This document shows positions 1 through 5,256 of a DNA stretch of 6,834 nucleotides, piece after piece. The stretch spans positions 1-6,834 of the forward strand of contig DATFWQ010000345.1 in NCBI GenBank assembly GCA_035259145.1. The letters are read 5' to 3'. Numbering within the stretch: the stretch's first letter is position 1; each line of letters opens with the position of its first letter. Origin of the DNA: CF-161 sp035259145 (GTDB lineage Bacteria; Chloroflexota; Dormibacteria; Dormibacterales; Dormibacteraceae). Position numbers and translations under genes: made by a program. The notes below the pieces were generated by a model, which saw only the letters and a list, made by a program, of their open reading frames with translations, was not told the DNA's origin and made no database searches.

Positions 1-3
1 GGA

Positions 4-363
4 TCAGCGGCGCAGAGCCTTCACGACCGAGCGCAGCACCAGCAGGCCGACTACGGCAGCGATCTGGCCGCCCAGGATTATCTGGTTCAGGTTCAGCGCC
101 GGCACCCAGCGCACATTGGCGCCCGAGATCACGTAGACGCCGGCGGGATGTGCCACGGCGCCCCAACCGCCGCCACTTCCGCGGCGGTTAGGTCGCCCAT
201 CCTCGTCCTTGCCGGTTTCTTCTTGACCGCTGCCCGCGCCAGCGCCTCCGAAGACGCGGGCGACCGGCACCACAAGAATGCCGTCGCGCTCTATGGGCTC
301 ACCGAAGACGCGGCGGACGGTCAGCGTGTCTCGAGCCTGCTGCAGGATTTCGTCGGGTTCCAT
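4..363 (-). CDS. GerW (YtfJ)-family protein with C-terminal membrane segment
   Basis: A 119-residue protein of the GerW/YtfJ (spore_YtfJ) type. The N-terminal half has TVRRVFGEPIERDGILVVPV (15-34), matching the family pattern of a V.G.P...dG..viPv core. VARVFGGAGAGSG follows, then a charged and glycine-rich linker with GSGGG (62-66) and PAGVYVISGANVRWVPAL (73-90). A hydrophobic segment at about 96-112 (ILGGQIAAVVGLLVLRS) precedes a basic end, VKALRR. In Bacillus, GerW is a spore protein needed for proper germination. Homologues with this membrane tail occur in high-GC bacteria that are not known to make endospores, so the role here is unknown and sporulation should not be assumed. Inference: a small membrane-anchored protein with its soluble part in the cytoplasm. 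The ATG follows a touching GGAGGG site; the TGA is three bases from the left edge of the window, so the gene is complete. Confidence 0.85.
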   Translation of the reverse strand: MEPDEILQQARDTLTVRRVFGEPIERDGILVVPVARVFGGAGAGSGQEETGKDEDGRPNRRGSGGGWGAVAHPAGVYVISGANVRWVPALNLNQIILGGQIAAVVGLLVLRSVVKALRR

Positions 364-369
364 CCCTCC
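364..369 (-). promoter_or_regulatory. Shine-Dalgarno GGAGGG abutting the GerW-like start
   Basis: The minus strand reads TGGAGGGATG, so the ribosome site touches the ATG with 0 to 1 nt of spacing, much closer than the usual 5 to 9. No other ATG, GTG or TTG follows at a better distance near the family start. An in-frame GTG at 396-394 would add 11 residues but has only a weak GGAAAA before it. The spacing therefore leaves the start at 363 slightly uncertain. Confidence 0.45.
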
Positions 370-387
370 AGTATTCGCCGCCGGCCG

Positions 388-397
388 CGTGCGCACG
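388..397. repeat. 10-bp perfect palindrome CGTGCGCACG
   Basis: A perfect 10-base palindrome in the 44-bp gap between the four-cysteine gene and the GerW-like gene. It is not followed by a T run on the minus strand, so it is not a normal terminator. It could be a small operator half-site pair or chance in GC-rich DNA. No function is claimed. Confidence 0.3.
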
Positions 398-407
398 GCT
401 TTTCCAG

Positions 408-563
408 TTACGCGGACGGAGGTTCGGTGCGGGGCCGGTACTGGTCGCAGATCGGCGAGGAGGCCTCGGTGTGGAAGTTCCAGCGCCGGCACCAGGCCAT
501 GCCGTCGAACTGACGACACGATGCGCAGGTCACCTTCGGGTTCGAGCGTCCGAGCTTTCGCAT
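408..563 (-). CDS. Small four-cysteine protein, function unknown
   Basis: I do not recognise this as a named protein. The 51-residue product from ATG at 563-561 has cysteines at 13, 16, 25 and 39 (Cx2C-x8-C-x13-C) in the core TCASCRQFDGMAWCRRWNF, followed by a PICDQYRP segment. This spacing, with nearby aromatics and a closing C-x2-Y/F, suggests a small zinc- or iron-sulfur-binding fold; that is inference. Codons from this ATG onward are rich in G/C at the third position, which supports real coding. A longer version from ATG at 626-624 (72 aa) is open, but its extra codons have a less biased third position, so I prefer the shorter start. An AGG 6 nt before the ATG is the only ribosome-site candidate. 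It has no signal peptide or membrane segment. It lies between the transporter and the GerW-like gene, 44 nt before the latter, so cotranscription is plausible. Confidence 0.6.
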   Translation of the reverse strand: MRKLGRSNPKVTCASCRQFDGMAWCRRWNFHTEASSPICDQYRPRTEPPSA

Positions 564-674
564 ATGGTGCCTGGCACGCTCGCCTGGAAAACCCGCGCGT
601 CGCGGTTCGGTGTCGGCCCGGTCCATCGCTCGATCGTACCGGTAGCGAGGCCTGTGAGCGCTGTGGCCCTGCCC

Positions 675-2057
675 CTATGTGCTGGCCACCTGACCGACTC
701 CCCGGACGGCGGGCAAGAGAGTCACCGGCTGCCGGTCGTACTCGACCACGATGCTCTGCATTGTTCGGTCCCGCACGAAGGCGAACGCCACCAGGCTCAC
801 CAGCACGGTTGCGATCATGAACAAGGCGATCGACATCGACGTCCCGGTTGACTTGAGGAGCGCCAGCGCGATGATCGGGGTCGCCCCGCCGCCGGTGAGC
901 GAACCCAGGTGGTAGCCGAGCGAGGCACCGCTGTAGCGGATGCGCCCTGTGAACGCCTCGGCTACCAGCGCAGCGAAGGGCGAGTACTGCATGTCCAGCA
1001 CTATGTAGGACACGAGGATGGCAACGAACGCGAGCACCGCCACCCGGCTGTCCAGCAGGAGGAAGTACGGGACGGTGAATGCGGCCAGCGCCAGCATGCC
1101 CGCCCGGATGATCCGCTTGCGGCCGACCCTGTCCGACATCCAGCCCCAGAACAGGACGTCCAGCGTCTCCAGCAGCGACACGACAAGGACCCAGAAATAG
1201 ACCTCCGGCTGTTTGAAGTGCACAAACCTGACCGCGTAGGTCAGCACGAAGTTCGTGAAGATGTAAAAGGCGACCAGCTGGCTGGTGCGTGCCAGCCACA
1301 CCGCCACCACGTCACGCCAGGCTCGGCGAGCCACCGTGACCAGCGGTCTTGGCTCGATCAGCCGTTCCTCGAGCAAGCGCGTGAAGACCGGGGTCTCGAG
1401 GATTCCCAGCCGGACGTACAGCCCGACGAAAACGAGCAGGACGCTGGCGAGCATTGGCAGGCGCCATACCCAGTAGGGCGGAACGCCCAGCCTCGCCGAC
1501 TCCTGGAGCATGAGGAATCCGAGGGCCAGACCTATCCCGATGCCCGACTGCGGCACTGCGGCCAGCAGACCCTTGCGCTGTCTCGGCCCCCACTCCATGG
1601 TCAGTAAGACCGCCCCGGCCCACTCGCCGCCGAGCGCGATCCCCTGCACGCACCGCAGCACGACGAGGATGACGCCGCCTGTGATCCCGATCTCGGCGTA
1701 GCCCGGAACGAGACCGATCAGCGCGGTGCTCAGACCCATCAGGACCAGCGTGAAGACGAGCGTTGCCTTGCGCCCGACGCGATCGCCGAAGTGCCCAAAC
1801 AGGGCCGCGCCGATCGGCCGGCCGACGAAGCCGACGAAGAACGTCGCGAACCCCGCGACGGTGCTGGCCAGCGGATCCTTTGACGGAAAGAAGGTGGGAC
1901 CGATGTACAGCGCCGTCGCTGTTCCGTAGATCAGGAAGTCGTACCACTCGATGATGCTGCCGATGCCGGCGGCCACCACGACTCGCGACAGCTGGCGGCG
2001 CGTGAGGGGGTCCGCGCGAAACGTTTCGTAGAGGTCCGTAGCGAGCGGTTCGGTCAC
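675..2057 (-). CDS. MHS-family major facilitator superfamily transporter
   Basis: A cytoplasmic-membrane secondary transporter of 460 residues, a usual length for the family, with about 12 hydrophobic segments. Family signs: the first membrane segment GIGSIIEWYDFLIYG (31-45), and the loop 2-3 signature GRPIGAALFGHFGDRVGRK (79-97). RCVQGIALGGEWAGAVLL (135-152) follows, with the second-half repeat WMSDRVGRK (306-314). This pattern fits metabolite:H+ symporters such as ShiA, KgtP and ProP relatives. The substrate cannot be told from sequence; known members move dicarboxylates, shikimate, betaine/proline and similar solutes, and I know of no basis for calling it a purine carrier. The start is GTG at 2057-2055, the only possible start in the frame after an upstream stop, with a poor local Shine-Dalgarno sequence. 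It follows purH after 154 bp on the same strand, so cotranscription is possible but not shown. Confidence 0.9.
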   Translation of the reverse strand: MTEPLATDLYETFRADPLTRRQLSRVVVAAGIGSIIEWYDFLIYGTATALYIGPTFFPSKDPLASTVAGFATFFVGFVGRPIGAALFGHFGDRVGRKATLVFTLVLMGLSTALIGLVPGYAEIGITGGVILVVLRCVQGIALGGEWAGAVLLTMEWGPRQRKGLLAAVPQSGIGIGLALGFLMLQESARLGVPPYWVWRLPMLASVLLVFVGLYVRLGILETPVFTRLLEERLIEPRPLVTVARRAWRDVVAVWLARTSQLVAFYIFTNFVLTYAVRFVHFKQPEVYFWVLVVSLLETLDVLFWGWMSDRVGRKRIIRAGMLALAAFTVPYFLLLDSRVAVLAFVAILVSYIVLDMQYSPFAALVAEAFTGRIRYSGASLGYHLGSLTGGGATPIIALALLKSTGTSMSIALFMIATVLVSLVAFAFVRDRTMQSIVVEYDRQPVTLLPAVRGVGQVAST

Positions 2058-2095
2058 GGGCGCATCCGCCCTGTGAAGAGCTCACTTCCGGACAC
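2054..2095 (-). CDS. Possible 13-codon leader peptide upstream of MHS transporter
   Basis: A GTG-started mini-ORF encodes MSGSELFTGRMRP and ends in TGA. It is preceded by AAGGAGG with a 10-nt spacer. Its TGA overlaps the transporter GTG as GTGA, the same type of junction as purM/purN. Inference: ribosomes recruited by the strong site would translate the leader and restart at the transporter, which has only a weak site of its own. The peptide shows no run of a single amino acid of the kind typical of attenuator leaders. An alternative is that a single-base indel in the sequence splits the true transporter N-terminus. A 13-codon ORF can also arise by chance; the Shine-Dalgarno spacing and GTGA overlap are what make it notable. 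Confidence 0.3.
   Translation of the reverse strand: MSGSELFTGRMRP
2058..2071 (-). promoter_or_regulatory. Small hairpin directly before the transporter start
   Basis: The minus strand GGGCG-GATG-CGCCC forms a perfect 5-bp GC stem with a 4-nt loop, ending one base before the GTG start of the transporter. It covers the only purine-rich stretch (AGGGCGG) that could act as a local ribosome site. Inference: it may hold transporter initiation low unless ribosomes translating the 13-codon leader melt it. Short GC hairpins are common in DNA of this composition, so the functional reading is tentative. Confidence 0.28.
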
Positions 2096-2104
2096 TGGCG
2101 CGTT

Positions 2105-2112
2105 CCCTCCTT
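2105..2112 (-). promoter_or_regulatory. Strong orphan Shine-Dalgarno sequence AAGGAGGG
   Basis: The minus strand reads AAGGAGGG, near-perfect anti-16S complementarity and one of the best Shine-Dalgarno matches I noticed in the window. It lies about 48 nt before the transporter GTG, too far to serve it directly. It is 10 nt before a GTG at 2095-2093 that opens a 13-codon ORF. The transporter frame cannot be extended up to it, because that frame has a TGA at 2084-2082 and no ATG, GTG or TTG between that stop and the assigned GTG. Confidence 0.55.
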
Positions 2113-2155
2113 CCCGTCGCACCGAACTCGTCAGGACGGCTGCCCACCGCTCACA

Positions 2156-2176
2156 AACCGCATGTCGCGGTCGGTT
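2156..2176 (-). terminator. Weak hairpin downstream of purH, possible terminator
   Basis: About 35 nt after the purH stop, the minus strand can form ACCGC/GCGGT with a 5-nt loop, or alternatively AACCG/CGGTT with a wider loop. It is followed by TTGTG rather than a real T run. If it works at all it would be a weak intrinsic terminator, so readthrough into the transporter is quite possible. This is a visual reading; no folding energy was computed. Confidence 0.2.
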
Positions 2177-2211
2177 AAGAAATGGCGAACAGTATTGAAG
2201 CAGAAGGCGCG

Positions 2212-3744
2212 TCAGTGGCGGAAGTGGCGCTCGCTGGTCAGCACCATCGCGGCGCCGGCTGCGTCCACAGCGTCGACGATCTCTCGGTCGCGGACCGAGC
2301 CGCCCGGCTGGATCACCGCCGTGACCCCCGCCTTGAGACCGACTTCGACCCCGTCGGCGAAAGGAAAGAAGGCGTCAGACGCCATCACCGCGCCCTGGAC
2401 ACGATCGCCTGCCCGCTCGACGGCGATCTGGGCCGCCTCAACCCGGCTCATCTGACCAGCTCCTACGCCTACCGCGGCGAAGTCCCGCGCGATCACGATG
2501 GCGTTGGACTTGACGTGCTTGACAGCGAGCCATGCGAACTCTAGCTGTTCCCATTCCTGGGGGGTGGGCTGGCGCCGGCTGCCGACGCGGAACGTGTTGC
2601 GGTGGAAGCCACGGCGATCCCAGGACTGGGCCAGAAATCCACCTGGGACCGACCGCACGTCGTATCCCTTCATTCGCGCCCGCCCGACCTCGATTACTCG
2701 CAGGTTCTGGCGTCTGGCCAGCAGCTGGAGCGATTCGTCGGTGTAGCCGGGCGCCAGGACGACGTCGGTCTTCAAGGCCAGGATCTGTTCGGCGGTCGGC
2801 TGGTCCAGCGTCCGGTTGAGGGCGACGACGCCGCCGAATGCAGAGCGCGGATCGCAGTCCAGGGCCTTGCGGTACGCAGCCTCCAGGGTGTCTGCGACAG
2901 CCAGACCGCACGGGTTGGTGTGCTTGACGATCGTCGCGGCGGGCCGCGCGAACTCTGCCACCAGCTCATATGCCGCGGAGGCGTCCTGGATGTTGTTGTA
3001 GCTGAGCTCCATGCCCTGGCGCTGCCGCGCCGAGCCAAGAGCGCCGGGATCATGGCCCAGACGGTAGAAGGCCGCCACCTGGTGCGGGTTCTCGCCGTAT
3101 CGCAGCTGCTGGGCGAGACTGCCGGCCAGGGTGAACTCCGGGGGAAAGGTGTCCAGACCGTCGCCGTCGGAGTCATGCAGCCAGGCCGCGATCTGGGAAT
3201 CGTAGGCCGCCGTATGGGCGAAGGCTTCGACCGCCAGGCGGCGGCGCATGGCGGCGTTGACCGTACCCTCGTGGAGCGCCGTCAGGACCTCGCTGTAGCG
3301 CTCCGGCCGCACCACCACGATCACGGAGGCGTGGTTCTTCGCCGCAGCCCGAACCATAGCTGCACCGCCTACGTCGATCTGCTCAACGATGTCCGCGTAG
3401 CTGGCGCCGGGCTGCGCGAGGGTCTCCGCGAACGGGTACAGGTTGACGCACAGCAGGTCGATGAGCTCCAGGCCGCGAGCTTTCATCTCCTGAATGTGCT
3501 CGGGCACGTCACGCCGCGCGAGCAAGCCCGCGTGGACACCAGGGTGCAGGGTCTTGACCCGGCCGTCGAGGATCTCCGGGAAGCCTGTCAGATCGGTCAC
3601 CGGCTGGACGTCGATCGAAGCTTCCTCGAGGGCGCGCATCGTGCCCCCGGTCGAGTACAGCTCGTGGCCGAGCCGGCTCAGGCCGCGGGCGAAGGCCGGC
3701 AGGCCCGCCTTGTTATGGACGGAGAGAAGGGCTCGTTTGGGCAA
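2212..3744 (-). CDS. purH: Bifunctional AICAR transformylase / IMP cyclohydrolase PurH
   Basis: Performs the last two steps to IMP: formylation of AICAR and ring closure of FAICAR. The N-terminal cyclohydrolase (MGS-like) domain has GRVKTLHPGVHAG (61-73), NLYPF (101-105), EQIDVGG (121-127) and RAAAKNH (132-138). Lys64, Tyr103, Asp124 and Lys136 match the known cyclohydrolase active-site residues. The transformylase domain has LRYGENPHQ (214-222), the catalytic KHTNPCG (274-280), SAFGG (301-305), VKSNAIVIA (411-419) and SDAFFPF (456-462), and ends in the typical RHFRH. The length of 510 aa is standard. The start is TTG, the most upstream start in the frame; it puts SVHNKAG at the place of the family SVSDKTG loop, with no later start that keeps it. 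The start lies 32 nt inside purN, so coupled translation is expected. It is the last purine gene seen here. Confidence 0.96.
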   Translation of the reverse strand: MPKRALLSVHNKAGLPAFARGLSRLGHELYSTGGTMRALEEASIDVQPVTDLTGFPEILDGRVKTLHPGVHAGLLARRDVPEHIQEMKARGLELIDLLCVNLYPFAETLAQPGASYADIVEQIDVGGAAMVRAAAKNHASVIVVVRPERYSEVLTALHEGTVNAAMRRRLAVEAFAHTAAYDSQIAAWLHDSDGDGLDTFPPEFTLAGSLAQQLRYGENPHQVAAFYRLGHDPGALGSARQRQGMELSYNNIQDASAAYELVAEFARPAATIVKHTNPCGLAVADTLEAAYRKALDCDPRSAFGGVVALNRTLDQPTAEQILALKTDVVLAPGYTDESLQLLARRQNLRVIEVGRARMKGYDVRSVPGGFLAQSWDRRGFHRNTFRVGSRRQPTPQEWEQLEFAWLAVKHVKSNAIVIARDFAAVGVGAGQMSRVEAAQIAVERAGDRVQGAVMASDAFFPFADGVEVGLKAGVTAVIQPGGSVRDREIVDAVDAAGAAMVLTSERHFRH

Positions 3745-4291
3745 GGATCTCGATCGCTTCAGGCAGGATACGGTGCTCCTCGGCCTGGACGCGGGCTTGC
3801 AGAGTCTGGACTGTGTCGTTCGGCAGCACCGGCACCGCGGCCTGAATCAGGATCGGCCCGGCGTCGACGTCGTCGGTGACCATGTGGACGGTGCAGCCAG
3901 TCGTGGGGACACCGCTGGCCAGTGCGCGCTCGACCGCGTCCATTCCTCCCGCGAACTGTGGCAGAAGCGAGGGGTGGACGTTGATGATCCGGCCGGCGAA
4001 GGCCGCCGTGAAGCACGGGCTGAGGATCCGGTCGTAGCCGGCGTTGACGACCAGCTCGACGCCACGCCCGCGCAGCCAGTTCCGCATCGCCACGTCGCGT
4101 GCCTCGCGCGAGACGAAGCGGCGCTGTGAGAACTCGCCGAGCGCCAGGCCGCTCTCGCGTGCGAACTGGGCGGCGCCGCAGCTGGGCCGGTTGGTGGCCA
4201 CGGCGACGACCGTGTAGTCGCGCTCGACGAGGTTTCGGAGGTTGGATCCCTTGCCGCTGGCCAGAACGCCCAGCCGGACAGCCGAGGTCAT
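3713..4291 (-). CDS. purN: Phosphoribosylglycinamide formyltransferase PurN
   Basis: Transfers a formyl group from 10-formyltetrahydrofolate to GAR, giving FGAR (step three). The protein has 192 residues, within the normal range. It carries the phosphate-binding loop ASGKGSN (11-17), the segment AGYDRILSP (84-92), and the catalytic block NVHPSLLPQFAG with Asn104 and His106. TGCTVHMVTDDVDAGPI follows, with His136 and Asp143; these align with E. coli Asn106, His108, His137 and Asp144. The stretch between the phosphate loop and the NRPSCGA segment is about six residues shorter than in E. coli, so the first helix-loop is compact. It starts with ATG inside the purM stop (ATGA) and has no good Shine-Dalgarno sequence of its own, so translational coupling to purM is likely. 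Its end overlaps the purH start by 32 nt. Confidence 0.95.
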   Translation of the reverse strand: MTSAVRLGVLASGKGSNLRNLVERDYTVVAVATNRPSCGAAQFARESGLALGEFSQRRFVSREARDVAMRNWLRGRGVELVVNAGYDRILSPCFTAAFAGRIINVHPSLLPQFAGGMDAVERALASGVPTTGCTVHMVTDDVDAGPILIQAAVPVLPNDTVQTLQARVQAEEHRILPEAIEILAQTSPSLRP

Positions 4292-5256
4292 CTGATGCTG
4301 ACGCGCTGGCTTCCGGCCTGCTCCAGGACGCGACCGACCACGGGCAGGCCCGGCAGCGGACCATCTGTGACCAGCACCATTCCGAGCCCCATGTTGAAGG
4401 TGGCCAGCATCTCGTCGTCGGCTACGCGGCCCCGGCGTGCGATCAGCTCGAACACAGGCGGCACCGACCAGGCCGAGCGCTCCAGTTCGGCTGCCAGGCC
4501 CTCGGGCAGGGCACGCCCGATGTTCCCGAGCAGGCCACCACCGGTTATGTGAGCGGCGGCCTTCCAGGGCAGCATGCGGAGGTCGTTCAGGTACGGGCGG
4601 TGCGGCTCCAGCAGGACCTCACCGAGGGGGCGGCCCAGCTCGGGGAACACGTGGTCAAGCGGGACGTCCTCAAAGACCTTGCGAGCAAGTGAGAAGCCGT
4701 TCGTATGGAGTCCGCTCGAGGGCAGGCCGATCAGGAGATCTCCGGCTCTGACCGGGTCGCGCCTCATGCTCGGGTCGATGTAGCCGATCACGAAGCCGAC
4801 GACGTCGTAGTCGCCGGGCGAGTAGACGCCGGGCATCTCGGCTGTCTCGCCTCCCAGAAGGGCACAGCCGTTCGCACGACAGGCCTCGGCGAGGCCTCCA
4901 ACGACTTCGCTGAAGACGGCCTCGTCGAGACGCCCGCTCGCGAAATAGTCGAGGCAGAAGAGCGGCTGGGCGCCGGCTGTGGCGACGTCGTTGACGCAGT
5001 GGTTGACGATGTCGTGCCCGATCGCCCGGTGGCATCCGCAGGCGGTGGCCACCTTGACCTTGGTGCCGACGCTGTCCGCGGACGCGGCCAGCCGGCCGCC
5101 GCCTGGAAGCTCGTAGATGCCGGCGAAAGGCCCGATGCCGGTGACCACCTCGGGGCCGTGCGTGGCCGAGATCAGCGGTGTGACACGCTCGAGCATGCGC
5201 TTGTATGCGTCGATGTCGACCCCCGCCGCCTTGTAGGAGAGCCGCTCCTGCAGCAC
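4288..5256 (-). CDS. purM: Phosphoribosylformylglycinamidine cyclo-ligase (AIR synthetase) PurM
   Basis: Uses ATP to close FGAM to aminoimidazole ribonucleotide, step five of the pathway. The protein has 322 residues. Motifs in order: SYKAAGVDIDAY (7-18), the SADSVGTKVKVA segment with the VGTK signature (59-70), CVNDVATAGAQPLF (87-100), GGETAEMPGVY (135-145), LPSSGLHTNGFSLARKV (178-194) and HITGGGLLGNI (236-246). I chose the GTG at 5256-5254 rather than longer in-frame starts at 5343 or 5271. A GGGAGG Shine-Dalgarno sequence lies 5 nt before it, the family normally begins a few residues before SYKxAGVDI, and this start makes a TAGTG junction with the purF stop. The longer versions would add 5 to 29 residues that look like readthrough of purF in another frame. 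The TGA stop overlaps the purN ATG as ATGA. Expected to be a cytoplasmic homodimer, as is known for the family. Confidence 0.96.
   Translation of the reverse strand: MLQERLSYKAAGVDIDAYKRMLERVTPLISATHGPEVVTGIGPFAGIYELPGGGRLAASADSVGTKVKVATACGCHRAIGHDIVNHCVNDVATAGAQPLFCLDYFASGRLDEAVFSEVVGGLAEACRANGCALLGGETAEMPGVYSPGDYDVVGFVIGYIDPSMRRDPVRAGDLLIGLPSSGLHTNGFSLARKVFEDVPLDHVFPELGRPLGEVLLEPHRPYLNDLRMLPWKAAAHITGGGLLGNIGRALPEGLAAELERSAWSVPPVFELIARRGRVADDEMLATFNMGLGMVLVTDGPLPGLPVVGRVLEQAGSQRVSIR

Noticed and set aside
633..638. TACGAT as a possible -10 box before the four-cysteine gene
   Set aside because: No -35 element lies at 16-18 bp, and single hexamer matches are common by chance.
564..674. A terminator between the transporter and the four-cysteine gene
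   Set aside because: Only a bulged AGGGCC/GGCCT pairing without a T run is visible, which is not enough to call a terminator.
4..1299. A 431-codon minus-strand open frame spanning the GerW-like gene and part of the transporter
   Set aside because: Only the last 119 codons match a protein family. The rest is Arg/Gly/Ala/Pro-rich out-of-frame readthrough of the four-cysteine and transporter genes.
2602..3879. A 425-codon plus-strand open frame antisense to purH
   Set aside because: It mirrors the strongly supported purH, has no recognisable domain, and its composition is that of a high-GC antisense shadow.
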